A DNA stretch of 64,000 nucleotides from Anastatus disparis (Eukaryota; Arthropoda; Insecta; Hymenoptera; Eupelmidae): the NCBI GenBank assembly GCA_017163975.1, contig JAFFSR010000227.1, positions 2,294,001 to 2,358,000 on the forward strand, in the 5' to 3' direction. How positions within the stretch are numbered: position 1 is the stretch's first letter; each line of letters opens with the position of its first letter. A program made the position numbers and the translations under genes. Positions 1 through 13,000 of the stretch are shown here, in pieces. The notes below the pieces were generated by a model. The model ran no database searches and was not told the origin of the DNA. It was given only the letters and a program-made list of their open reading frames with translations.

Positions 1-683
1 AAAAAGTCTTTTATTCATCAAGATTTTAATAAATCATCAATAAAATAAAATGTGTTTAATGCATACACAATACATTTTTTAATTAAATTTTTTTAAAAGA
101 TATCGCTATAAAAAAATTAATAAAAAAGCACAAAAATTGTTCATCAATAAAATACATATAATGAAATTAAAATTAGCACTGTAATTTTTTGAAATTTTTA
201 ATATAATAAGTAAATCCAAAAAAGAAAAGTTTTAATTAAAATGATGAAACCAATAAAATATAGAATATTGTTGTTTAAATAAGAAGTAATTTAAATTTAT
301 TTAATGCTGATACGTCATTTTTAAAGCTGCATCAACAACCGTAGCGAAAGTTTCTCATGAAAACAATGATTAAGAATTCAGTGACGTTGATTATAACCTC
401 CTTCTCAGTACTTGATCTTACAATTGTACAAATAATCTGATAACGTTTCAAAATATTAAATGTCTTTATATTATATTAATAATTACTTTGCATTTAGCAT
501 TTTATTTAAATTACGAAGAATCTAAATTAAACTATCTTTAAAGATGAATCTACATTAGATGTAAAAAATACAAGAATCATGTGTTTATATCAAGAAATGT
601 TTTGTTAAGTTGTTGAAAAAGATAAAAAATCGTTATTTATTTAAGCTTAGAAAAGTGTTTCTCTTTTTAAGTAAATCATAACA
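1..683. other. 5' flank of the golgin gene, no gene seen
   Basis: AT-rich sequence upstream of the golgin start codon. It has no long open frame and no recognisable RNA gene or mobile element. It presumably contains the promoter and 5' UTR of the downstream gene, but I could not pick a convincing TATA or initiator. Confidence 0.5.
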
Positions 684-3600
684 ATGTTCAAGAAATTTAA
701 AGACAAACTTGCAGAAGAGATGAAACAATCTCCAGCTAGATTACAAGCATCTATGCAACAATTAGCACAGGTTTTGAGATTTCTTTTATTATATTTTGTA
801 ATAATTTATTTTATTATTTTGGATTACTGTAAATTTATTTGTAAATTATAGGCTGTTGTATCTCCATCATTGTCAAATACTTCAATTCAAGATTTGACAT
901 CCAAAGACAATTTTAGTTTGACTGAAGAAACAGATGGTAATTCCCCTCCCACCTAATTTAATATTTAAACTTCCTCAAGATAAGAATGTCCGGTAGATAA
1001 ATAGTAGCATATTGAGTTTTTTTAATGCATGTATAAATTTTACCTTTTTTTTTGGTTATATATCAATTTTATTTTATTTATACAAATGTTTGGATTAAGG
1101 AAAAATAAAAGTAATGGTACGGTAAGAAAGAATTTTATAAAAGTTGTACAGAAATTAAAAAAAATTTTTTATATTTATAGAAACACCAAAAAACAGTCCA
1201 GCAAAGCATGGATTTCAAACAGTTGACTTGACATCACCATCTGTGAATTCTAATACTTCAAGAAGATCGTCTATTAGTAGTAATATCAGTGATGCATCAT
1301 TTCTATTTCCTACTTATGAAAGTTCAGGAAATATGTATCATTTGCAAGTAAATAACTTTAATTATACAACAAAAAATAATTTTGTATTATTTATATAAAA
1401 TTTGTTAACTGTTTTCAGTCTGACATGGATCAGTCTGCAAGTGAGATTGATGACAACATAAGCCCACAATTAGATAGAGTTTCTAAGGAACAGTTATACT
1501 CTGCATATCGTAAAACTAGAACTAAATATGATAAATATAAAGGAAGATTTACAGATCTTGTTAATCACTATCGAGAAATAGAACGTGCAAAAACAAAATT
1601 AGAAAGTCTTTTAGTTGAAACACAAGATAAAGCATTGAGGCGAATCAGTGATCTCAAAGAGCAATGTCAGCTAGAACAACAAGCAAAGGCTCACTTGGAA
1701 GATGCTTTAAGAAATGATATTGAAGAAAAAGATCATATAATTAATTCCTTACGAACAAAAGTAAGTTGATTATTTAATATCAAATTTTTGTTGTTGTTTT
1801 TCAGACTGTGGCACTTATAAAATTATAAGTAAATCATCTTTTATTTAGAATGCATGATTTTAATGTACAGATAAATGTTTTTTACTCATCGATATTGTTC
1901 TTTTTTCATATCACTTTTTGTTTGTATTTTTCATTTATTTTTGATTGCTTAGTTTTTATAGTGCCTCTGTCTACATTCATACAGTACAATATTTTTTTAA
2001 GGTACTAATTTTGTGACAGATAAAGTTACTACAAGATAAAGGTCCAAATGATGAAAATTCAGAAAATGTAGAAGTAAATGAAAACCATAATGATAGCGAA
2101 AATGTGAACATGCTTGTGGATTTATCCAGTAATTCAGAAACAGAAAAATCTAATGAAGAATCAGTATTATTAACAGAAAACACACAATTAAAAGAAAAAA
2201 TACAAAAAATGGAAACGTTTTTAGAAAAATATAAAGAAATGCTTAAAAGAAGTAAAGATAAAATACTAGAATTGACAAATGAAAAAAATACACTAGAAAG
2301 AGATTATGAAATTTTACAAAAAACAAGCAAAGAAAATTTGGATGATAAAGAAAAAGAATTACTCATGACAAGGAATGAATTTACAAGTCTGAAAGAAGAA
2401 GTTGATGTTCTGAAAAAACGAGAAGAAGAATCAGTTATTTCATTGGCAGAAAATAAATTATCAATCCATAGAGAACTTGAAGGAAAAGAAGAGCAAATAA
2501 AACAGCTACGATCAGAATTAAAACAAGCTCATGAACTTGAAAAAACTCTTACAGAAACAATTGAGACACAAAAACAAGATTTAGAAAAAATAAAATTAGT
2601 TGCAAATCAAAATGCAGAAGCTAGTCAAGAGCACTTACGAGGTAAATCAGAAGCACTGAAAAAAATGCAGGTGGAAATGCAACAAAAAATAATTGACTTG
2701 GAAGAGAAAATGGGTTCAAAATATCATGAAGAAGCAAATAAAAATAAAGAACTTCTTAAAAAATTAGAAGAACTAGAAAAAGAATCTAAAATAACACAAC
2801 AAGAATCTGAGACTGTTCAGAAATTAACACAAGAATTACAAGATAAACAAACCTTAGTAGAAGAATTAAATATCAAAAAGGAAGAATATGAAAAACTTTT
2901 GGAACAATACAAAACTCAAAATCATAATTTGGAAAAAGAATTAAACGAAATTAAAAATTCTTTAGACAAGTTACAAATTGATTCGGAAACTTGTGATAAT
3001 GCTCTAAAAGATAAATATGAAAAAGAATTGAATGAATTGAAAGAGGCTTTGGCAAATAAAACTGAGATTTCTAACCAATCAAATTTAAAAATACAAGAAT
3101 ATACAGAAGCCCTTGAACATTTCAAACAGAAATTAAAAATGCAAGACGAAGAAATTAAAATTTTAAAGAGTAAAACAGGTGATGAAGAAAAAATGCTCAG
3201 GCTTCAAGATGAACTTGAAAGTAAAAATACAGAAGTTTTAGGTCTTACTAGTGAGCTTAAATCATGTTCAACAACTATAACAGACCTAAAAAAAGAGATT
3301 AATAATTTAGTTAATCATAGGAATACTTTAATCAAATATTTAAAAATATGTAAAAAGGCTGTTAAAAGTTTAAGGCAAGATTATACAACTCTTAAAAATA
3401 ATGTAAATAGTAATATTTTAGATGGGAAACGTGCAATATCTGAAACGATAGAAAAAACTATAGAAGTGTTTCCTATAATAAACGAAAAACACTCAGTTTT
3501 GGAAACAGAAATCAATGAATTGATGCAAAAAACAAAAATTGTTGATGAACTGCAAAGTAACTGCGATAGTAATAATGTGCAATTAGAAAAAATCATGAAT

Positions 3601-6600
3601 GAAAAAGCAATGGTGGAAAAGGAACTGAAAGATAAACTTAATGTAATGGAAGGAATAAAAAATAAGTTAGAAGCTGAAAACAAAAAATATACTTCAGAAT
3701 TAACTGATATTCAAAGTAAATTGACTGAACTTGAAAAATTATGCAATGAACGTGAACAGTTACTTAATAATACTAAACTAGAAAAAGAAGATATTATAAA
3801 AAATATTTCTTCAGAAAAGCAACATTATGAAACAATGCTTCAAGAATTAAATATCAAGCTATCTGAAAAAGAAAATTTAAATAATGAATACAGTAATTTA
3901 TTAAAAAAATATGAAGAAGCAATGAACTCACTAGATGTTTTAAAATCTGAGAATGAAGACAAAGGAAAGTTTATAGAAGAAATTCAAACTCTTAAATCTG
4001 AACTTTCTTCAACAAAAGAAGAACTGAACAAAAAAAGCAATGAACTGAAAATATTAGAAGTTAAGACTGCAGAAGAAGAGCAACAATCATCTAAAATACG
4101 AAATGAATGTGAAAATTATATAAAATTATTAGAAGAAAATAATCAAAAAATATTAAATATGAGTGAAGAAATAAAAAATTTCAAAGAAGAAAATGCAAAG
4201 TTATCTATCAATTTGCAAGAATCTAATGAATCTTTTAAAAAAATATCTGATACTAAAATAGAATTAACAAAAAAATTCAAGGTTCTCAAAGAAAAATTGC
4301 AAAAAACAACAGAAGATAAAAGCAATTTAATAGTAGAATTGGAACAAGAAAAATCAAAAGTAAAATCTATTGAAAATGAACTAAAATTATTGAATACTAA
4401 AGTAAATGAGAATGAGGAACTAGAGAAATCAAATTCAAAACTAGTAGCAGAATTAAACGAATTAAAATCGAGCAAAGAAGAATTAGATAAATTGTCCAAA
4501 GAACACGCAAATTTAAATCATGAAATAAATGAACTGAAATCATTATATGATTTACTTAACAAAGAAAATAAAAGTTTGAAAGATAACCAAAATGATTTGT
4601 TAAAATTAAATGAAGTACTCACACAATCACAAACTGAATTAACTGAGAAACTTAGTAATTTAGAAAAGAAAAATAATGACATGGCAAATGAGAAGAGTAT
4701 CTTCTTACAAGACCTTGAAGTTTCCAGGTATCAATTGAAAAATGCTCATTCTGAAATAGAAAAACTAAAATCACACTCATTAGAATTAGAGCAAGTGAAA
4801 AGTAAAAATATTGAATTGACTGCATTATTGAATGAAGCTGGTGATTATCAACAAAAAAGTATAATACATGTAAATGAAATTCAAAGTCTTCAAAAAGCAA
4901 ACGAATCATTGAATTTGGAAATAGAAAGTTTGAAAAATGAAATATCAAAATTGAAAGAGTGTAAAATTGAAAGTGATAATTTAGAACATGAATTGCAAGA
5001 CTGTAAAAATAAAATTGTTGAATTAGAAAATTCTTTATCTTTGAAAATTGAAGAAATAAATTCACTTTCTAATAATTCAGAAACTGAAAAGAACTTAAAA
5101 ATTGAATTAGAGGAAAAAGATAGTGAATTAAAGGAAATAGAATTAAAAAATGCTAAACTTTTAGAAGAAATAGATGATTTATCATCATTGAAATTAAGTT
5201 TAGAAGAAAAGACAGGTCAAGAAATTAGTAGATTACAAGAAATAACAACGAAATTAGAAAAGAGCTTATCAGAAAAAGAATATGAATTAAATGAAATCAA
5301 TCAAAAATATTTGAGATTAGAGGAAGAGTTGAAAAATGTTAATTTTGACAAAACAAACAGTGAAGAATTATCAAAAAATATTAATAATTTAACATTAGAA
5401 AACAGAAAATTGGAGTCGCAGCTAGACGAAACACTTGTTACGTTCCAAGCCAAAGAAACGCAAATGCGTAAAATAAATGAAGAATTAAAAAATCAAGCAA
5501 CGAATTTGCGTGAAAAATTAAAAACGAATGAAGAGGAACAAAGTTTAAGACTAAAACAAATGGTCAAAGAATTTCAAGCTCAACTTCATGATAAAGAAAA
5601 AGAATTACAAGCTGCTGTTGAGAAAAGATTTGGTAAGATTTATTTGATTTTTGCTAATTTTATTTTGCATTTTTTTAAAATTTATTTAACTCATTTTTTA
5701 TACAGATCTTCAACAAAATTACGAGACAGATACGATTCTAGAATATAAAGAACAACTAAAAGATTTTCAAGTAGAGCTGACTAAAAAGTCACAAGAAATT
5801 GAAAGGTTAACTCTTGACAATGAACAAATGAAAAAACAAACAGAAGGAGAAGTTGAAAAATTATTAACGAAAATGGATCAATTAAAAATAGAACATATAG
5901 AAAAAATGCAAGATCTTGATAAAAAATGGAAAAACGTTGTTCAACAAAGAACAAACCAGCTAGAATCCAAACATGAACTAGAGGTTGCTGAACTTACTAA
6001 TGAATGGAAAAGTGAAAGAAAGGTATATCTTATTGCGTTCAAAAATTTTTATTTTATGTTGATTCTTATTTTTACTTTGATTTTTGTTTTAACTTTTGGA
6101 TTTTTTTTTTTCATGTATTTTTCAGAGCGATGAAAATACCGAATTGTTAGATGAGGTGATTACTTATTTTTATTTATTTTCATTTAATTTTTGTTTTATA
6201 TTTTTATAACTATAGTTAGAAGTGTGTTGATAATTTTTATGATAAATTACTATAAACGGAAATGTAAAAAATCAATTAACAATTTTCATCACAAATATTA
6301 TTTGTATTTCAGGAATTAGAGAATACTACTAGAGTAGCAATGGCTACTGTGCAATCAAATACTGGTTCATTCCATACATTGCAACAAACACTGTTATCTC
6401 AAAAAAGAGAATTAGCTGAATTACGAAAATTAGTGAAAATGAGACAGGAGTCTGTTGAAGATTCAACGGAAATTGAGTATCTCAGGAATATACTATATAA
6501 ATATATGATGGGAAAAGAAACTATGGTGCTTGCCAAAGTTATTGCCGCTGTTGTTAAGTTTGATCAAGAACAAACCTCAAAAATTTTGAAAAAAGAAGAA

Positions 6601-6636
6601 GATAAACTATCATTGGTAAAAAGAGAATTATTTTAA
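684..6636 (+). CDS. Golgin245: Golgin-245 / GOLGA4-type GRIP-domain golgin, 8 exons
   Basis: Predicted exons are 684-770, 852-936, 1181-1347, 1419-1760, 2020-5632, 5706-6022, 6126-6155 and 6313-6636. All introns are GT-AG with consistent phase, giving about 1654 aa. The N-terminus (MFKKFKDKLAEEMKQ) is the short basic/amphipathic start seen in golgin-245 and golgin-97, followed by a Ser-rich linker. From about residue 115 to 1590 the protein is nearly continuous Glu/Lys/Leu coiled coil, mostly from one 3.6-kb exon. The C-terminus carries a GRIP domain at about residues 1597-1643 (EIEYLRNILYKYMMG, then VLAKVIAAVVKF). The GRIP tyrosine that contacts Arl1 in known structures is present. In the known family these proteins sit on the trans-Golgi network through Arl1-GTP and capture endosome-derived vesicles with their N-terminus. 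The MMG-K-ET core fits GOLGA4 better than GOLGA1. The gene converges with TMEM177. Confidence 0.93.
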
Positions 6637-7379
6637 TCTTTTTAATAAAAATTAAAAATATTAAATAAAAATATTGTTATTATTTTTTAGCTTGGATCAT
6701 TGGGTTTGACATAACACAACTTTCATGTTCGCATTTATTAGGGACACTATTAACTTAATAAGTAATGAATATTTTAATATTCATATCTATAACACATTCA
6801 GTCAATGGGCCAATGCTGTAAACTGCCCTCAAATATCTTATAAGGGCTATGAAATGAGTTGGTACAAATTCAATTTCTATTTTGTAATTTATTATAAATA
6901 ATTTTCTTTAATTTACTTTATATTTTTGAAAAATTTTAGAAAGTGCAATTTGAAATAATAGAAATTCCTTTATTTCAAGAATATCAGTTAAACAATGTAA
7001 AAATTTAATTTATTTCATTTTATCAAAAACTTTTTATATACTCTATTATCTCTTGTAATTATTATATAATTGATATTCTTGTAATTTAAACAAAACAAAG
7101 ATAAATGTAAAAAATCACCTTTTTATAGTATTTTACTTTTAATTAATCAAATGTTACACAGATTTTTTGAGGTTTATTATTGAAGCTATAATTTATAATT
7201 TGCTTGCAATTTAATTAACTAAAAATTTTAAACAAAGGCAAATTGTATTAGTATATAATAATTGTAAATAATGATGTAATTATAATGTTTTATTTAGAAA
7301 TCTTATATACAAATAAAATGACGTTTTACGACTAGTCATCATTTTTTTTCATTAAGAATCTTAGGTAATGAATTACAAA
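6637..7379. other. Intergenic region between convergent genes (3' UTRs)
   Basis: This 743-bp AT-rich spacer separates the stop codons of two convergent genes. AATAAA-type signals just after 6640 (two within about 30 bp) can serve the golgin transcript. No open frame, RNA gene or repeat stands out. Confidence 0.5.
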
Positions 7380-8415
7380 TTAAGCAGCAAGTGGTCGATT
7401 TTCGTCACTTGTTTGAGACAACAATTCAGTAAAATATTTATATCGGTATGTGATTGGTGTCGTTTTTTGACGAATAAAAAATAACGGATCTCCATCCATG
7501 TTGTATAATTTAGGACCTTGTGCACCCATTAATACTCGAAGAGAAACATTCCTTTTAAGCAATTTTGCATAAAATTCTTTTCCTCCCTCAACATAGTCTG
7601 GTCCAAGTTCTGCTAATTCAGCATCTACAACCTTTTCAAAATATGTATTAAGTGTATCTCTTATTTGAAACCATATAGAGAATCCTAACAATCCTGCTGA
7701 TGTATAAAGAATCATTGAGTATGCTATTTTATTATATAAATTCATTTGTATCCTAATATATTCACACAAAAAACCAGTTGTAGTAACAACAATAGGTGAT
7801 TCAAAACTGCGGTAAAAAGGCATTTCTTTTTGACTCATTAATATTTCTCTACCAATCGCAAATTTCTTTGCATTTTTTGAAAGTACTAATGAGTCTATTA
7901 AGTTATCTGCTGCTGGATGATAAGGATTTAATGATTCCTTATTTTTACCAATTCGTATATCTGTTGTATTTACATCATTTTTGTTCGTGTAAGTAAAAGT
8001 AATTGGTATACCAATTATTCCACCAAATCTAGAAGAAGGTACACCTGCATGGTATAAATTAAATCCAGTGACTGTGAAAACATCAAATTGCTTTTTTACC
8101 ATTTCATGCATTTTCATATCTTCGCATACTTCGTCAAATAGTTTCTGAACATTGTCATGAACTGGAACTGGTTGTCCAAGTCTAAAATCATAAAATACAT
8201 ATTAATTAATCTAAATTACATTTATGTTATTATATCCAAAAAATACTCTTGAAATTAGATTTTACTTACTTATACATTTGTACAATACTTTTATGTTTCT
8301 GAAGAAAAAATGTATGAGGTAAAAAATCAGCACAAAATGTTCCTATAGATGCAGCAGCAACTGTTACACCTGCTGCCATTACAATTCTGTGTGTTCGAGT
8401 ATTTAACCCAGCCAT
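7380..8415 (-). CDS. TMEM177: Transmembrane protein 177 (TMEM177) orthologue, 2 exons
   Basis: Exon 1 is 8415-8270 and exon 2 is 8181-7380, with a GT-AG intron splitting a Lys codon, giving 315 aa against about 311 in human. The N-terminus carries a hydrophobic segment (about residues 10-30), and further hydrophobic segments lie at about 178-190 and 201-220. The best family signature is near the C-terminus: a GG-x-EFY-x-KLL block followed by N-x-SLR-x-L-x-G, then KLY and a D/N-G pair. It aligns with the TMEM177 pattern of GVEFYEKLL and LRSLLG. In mammals TMEM177 is an inner mitochondrial membrane protein that stabilises COX20 and helps COX2 biogenesis in complex IV. The N-terminal segment could act as targeting sequence and first anchor. 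A palindrome lies about 0.7 kb upstream of the start codon. Confidence 0.88.
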
Positions 8416-10034
8416 TTCAATTAATTATTTATTCCTTAACAAATGGAAAAGAGGAAACATATTTTTTGTTATTTAATTTTTTCTCTTATTACTAAGTTTC
8501 TTTAATATTATATATTTATAATTCTAAAATACAAAACAAATAGAAATTTTATTTAAATTTTAGTTTGATTTTTAAAAGTTTTTAACAAACATGATTTTTT
8601 TAAATACCTTATGATTAATAAAATATAATTAATAATTGTTACTTATTTAAACATTCAAAATTGAAATAAAAAATACCAGGTTATGAAAATTTCATTTTAT
8701 TTTAAATTAATACGTAAAATTCAAAATTAATAGATACAAAATTAATAATTACTTCAATGATATATTACTGAAATTGCTTAAATTTCAACAATAACGAAAA
8801 TTACGTAAATTTAATAATCTTACTTTTAAAATAAGTTTATGAAGACGATAACACAATATTCCTCTTTGATTTTTATGAAACAATCACATCTTAATTAACA
8901 TGATAATTGTAACTGTTTAACAAAGCAATCATAATTAAATATAATTTTTAACTTACAAGATATATAAGTTAAACACCATAAAATAACACGTATTAAACTT
9001 TATTATAAATTTGTATTGAAAGAAATAACCTCTAAAAGTAATAATGTGCAATTGCGTTATCGCAAATAGCCTGTACCTGTACTTTTTTCAATATTAGGGT
9101 AGTTTGCTACTCATGCTCAGGGCAGCGCTCTGAGCTCTAGCGTTGTTGGCCATGACGGTGCTAGAGCTCAGAGCGCCCTGAGCTTAAGTAGCAATTTACG
9201 CGTATCAGTTACCCGCTAAATTTAAATCACAGTTGGTTTTCATTAACATAAAAATTTTATTGAAAAAAAAAAAAACCTTATAAGATAATGATTATGATAA
9301 AGGTATCATTATATCATTTTAAAAGATATTTTTTATAACTTTTCATTCCACGTTTACCCTGTGATTATTTTTATTATTATTATTATTATTATATATATAG
9401 CAATTTGTTCGGTGGACGCGCTCGGAGTTGTAATGAAAAGTAGCAGATGATGTAACCAGATGAATTAAATTGCAAACCATGAAAAAAACTACTTAATAAT
9501 ATAGAATATTTTGATTTGTTTTAATATAAACAAATCAACCCATCGCGATGTATTTTTTTTGTTTAGAGTTGAGTTATGCTGTTAGCCCACAAACGGTTTG
9601 TAGAAGTTTAGATGAATGCGCAAAAACACCTGAGCCATGCATATCGGCTTTTCTCATGTATGCTACGTGAAAGATGTATATTTTTAAGTATATAATCCAC
9701 TGTTAACTCAATTTTCCAAAAATGCACACTTATGTCATTTTCCCTCAAGCTACAAATTTGTAAACGAAATAACTATTATAAAATTTTATAGATTATTATG
9801 AACATAATAAGCATCACACTATTTTCAGTATTCACATAGACATTTACATTCATAAAAGCTTTTATTTACTATATTAATTTATTACAATTTAATCGTAACT
9901 ACATTTTAAATTAATTTATTATTACAGAATGTAAAATAATGATATAGATAAATTAATGAAATTTTATAAAAAGCATAATTAATATTTTATAAAATTTAAT
10001 AATTTTAATTTACTTTTCTTTGGAAGTATACACT
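8416..10034. other. Intergenic region with a palindrome and a TTA microsatellite
   Basis: This is the upstream region of TMEM177 (minus strand) and the downstream region of the coiled-coil gene (minus strand). It is very AT-rich without open frames. Two things are visible: the GC-rich inverted repeat at 9104-9194 and a simple (TTA)n/(TA)n run at about 9371-9400. Confidence 0.55.
9104..9194. repeat. GC-rich inverted repeat (hairpin)
   Basis: Left arm 9115-9141 (GCTCAGGGC-GCTCTGAGCTCTAGC) pairs with 9160-9183. An outer TTGCTACT/AGTAGCAA pair lies at 9104-9111 and 9187-9194. The loop is 18 nt (9142-9159). It stands out as a GC island in AT-rich DNA and could be a small MITE or a structured regulatory element. 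Confidence 0.75.
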
Positions 10035-13000
10035 TTAATATTTTTTGACAGGACCGTATTTCTTCTTAATAGGAGTTGCATATGCATGTGGGACTTTGAA
10101 CACATCCTAAAATTAATTAAAATAGAACAATCAATATATTTATAAATCTTGACGTTAAAAAGTTTCCATTCAATAAAACAATAATATATCTCTAATTAAA
10201 AAAAATTAACTTTTTATTTCAAGTTGTTAAGTTCTTAGTTATATATTTCTAATTCATCGATTATAAAAATTTACATTATTGGATGATTTATTACACAAAA
10301 ATTACGAATGTAAAATCTAAAATTTGAACATGTATTTAAAAATTCAGTATTGATATAAATAAAAACGTTCAAGTTACACACTATCTTAGCAAACGTGGAA
10401 CAATAAAATTTTGTTTGAAATGGAACGTTGTTAATTCAGAAATAAAACATTGAAAAAATTCAGCTTTAAAATTATTCAAGGATACAAAATTTAAATAAAC
10501 AATTACCGTGTCTTTCGAATTTCTTGAAAGCGAAGGTTTTTGAGATAGTAACTCATCAAATACTTTATCATTCTGTGATAATTTATTCTCTTCACTCTGT
10601 TTAAAAAATAAATACAATATTAAAAAGTATTTTAAAATTTTATATTAAGACATTTTATTACAGAAGTATTTCGATAAATTTCGCTATTGTAACAAACAAA
10701 AACAAAAGTAAATATAACAGTAACAATTGAAAACAGTTCTATACTGTCATGTGCAGTATAATGGTATTAAAGCTTGCTTACTATAATGTAAAGAAATAGT
10801 ATATTTTTCCCCTAGGGAAAAAAAGTAGAGAATGTCCAAAATCGTATGTAAATTGTCACCCGAGCCGAAGACGTACGATTTAAGGCATTCTTTTTTTTTC
10901 CCGTGGCGAAAATGCGACTTTTTTCAACACCGGGCCGAAAATACAACTTTTTTTTTGGCGCTATGTAAAAAAGTAGTAGTTTCGGGCCAGGTGTTGAAAA
11001 AAAGTTTTTATATTTTTTGAAATATGTATTATAAAAAGTTTTTTTCTTTTACAATACAAACGGTTTTTTTCTCTACTTTAATATGAAAAAATAAATGTAA
11101 AACATTTTAAAAATGATAAATATTTATGTATTAATAGATTTTGATTCTTTAAAAATTTTAGCAATTTAAGAAAAAAGTTTTTAAATATTGTTCTAATTTA
11201 AAGATATTTTATGTCAAAATGAAAATAATTTTGTGACCTATTGCAATACGATGCAATTTTATCACAATACAAAATTAATGCTGAGAAATTAATAAGTTTA
11301 ATAATTGTTTTATATTTTTAAATACTCACTGATTTATTAAGATTATTGCTATCCTGTTCGGCATCAGGTACTGTCTTTTTGATGGGAGTCAATAGAGTTT
11401 CAACCTGAAAGAAATATTTTTCATGTATCTTTATTATTTTTTTATTTATAAATAAAATCAAATATTATCGTTCAACAAACTTTTTTTGGTGTTTGATTTC
11501 TTATTTTATATTCATCTTCAGATGAATCCGAATCATCAAAATCAAACGTATACGGTTTTTTCTTGGGACTTGGTGGTTTTGCCTGTAAAATAATAAATTA
11601 AATCACATATTTAATAAAAATGAATTTTTCATATTATGTAAATATCATTTTTTACTTTTATAACAGGTTCAGAATTTTTTACATTCCCACTACTAAGATC
11701 CAATTCATTTTTGGTTGACGAATCAATTATTTTATCTTGAGAGCTTACCGCTTGTGTTGCCTATAAAATTTAAGGTTTAAAATTTAATACCCTTTCAATG
11801 CAATAATAGAATGTCACGATTCTTTAAAATATTTACTTTTTTAGGAAATTGAGAGCTTTTGAAAAAAGCACTGTTACGTTGATCATTCGCTGTATTTTTT
11901 TTATCTTTATCGGCTGTTTCTAGCTTTTGTTCAATAATATTCTTTTGTTCTTGTAATTCTTTTAGTTTTGCATAATAATTACTTAATTTCTTATTGATTG
12001 AAGAAGGAATTTGTTCATATTTTTTCAATTCGTCGTTGGATTTTTTCAAATTTTCTTGGAATTCTTTATCGTTAGATAATTCTTTTTTCATTGTTAAAAT
12101 TGCTTCTTTTAATTTTTCATAATCAATTTGATAAGCTTCAAGTTTTCTTATTAATTTCTTTTTCTCCTCTACGTTCTGCATTAAAGTTTTCAATTCGGTG
12201 TGCATTTTATCTTCGTTTTTAGAAAATTTACTTTTTGCAGTTTCTAATTCATCATTTATCTTATTCTGTTCAACTTCAATAATTTTCAAATTTTCATCGA
12301 AACTCTTTTTCGATTTTTCTATACCAGCCCGCTTTTTCTGTGCCTGCAAAAATTTGAAATTTAAATAAATTATCTTGTTTCTAGAAAATGTTTATTTTAT
12401 AAAAATAATTTCACAAAGTAATTATTTTAATACTAACTTCATTTGTGATCTTTTCTGTTTCGGCAATCAATTTTTCATAAGTTTCCTTTTTAATGGTCAA
12501 ATTTTTTCTAAAAATAAATTATTTGTTAATGCATTCGTTTGCGAGATTTTCAAATATCCAAGATTGAAATTTGCTTGTAATCAAATATTACTCAAAGTTA
12601 ATTGAGGCGCTTATGCTTCCAAGAAAATAAACAGGATATAGCATAAATGTTATCGTATAAAATGTCTTTATATGAAGCTATCAGTCGCTCCCTCAATAGA
12701 ACGATCAATGTAATCTCGAGTTCGAATCCCGCGAAGTTAAATAAAATAAAAAAAAATTAATTGTACAAATCAAGATAGAATTGAAGATGATTTGAATTTT
12801 AAATATATTTTATTGAAATAAAAAAGATTCAATCTGAATTTTTACAAAAATAGGTTTAGAATACATAATTTTCAGTAAGAACTTCAATAAGATTATTGGA
12901 TAATAATTCATATAAACTTAAGAAATTTGAATCATAAATCTAAATGCGTAATCCGCTCCGCCCTTCTGGCGTCGGGGTAAAACCTTCGGTAAGTAATTAA

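Noticed and set aside
2922..4499. Minus-strand open frames under the golgin exon
   Set aside because: Ser/Phe/Leu-rich mirror frames of a Glu/Lys-rich coiled coil. The plus-strand gene explains the region.
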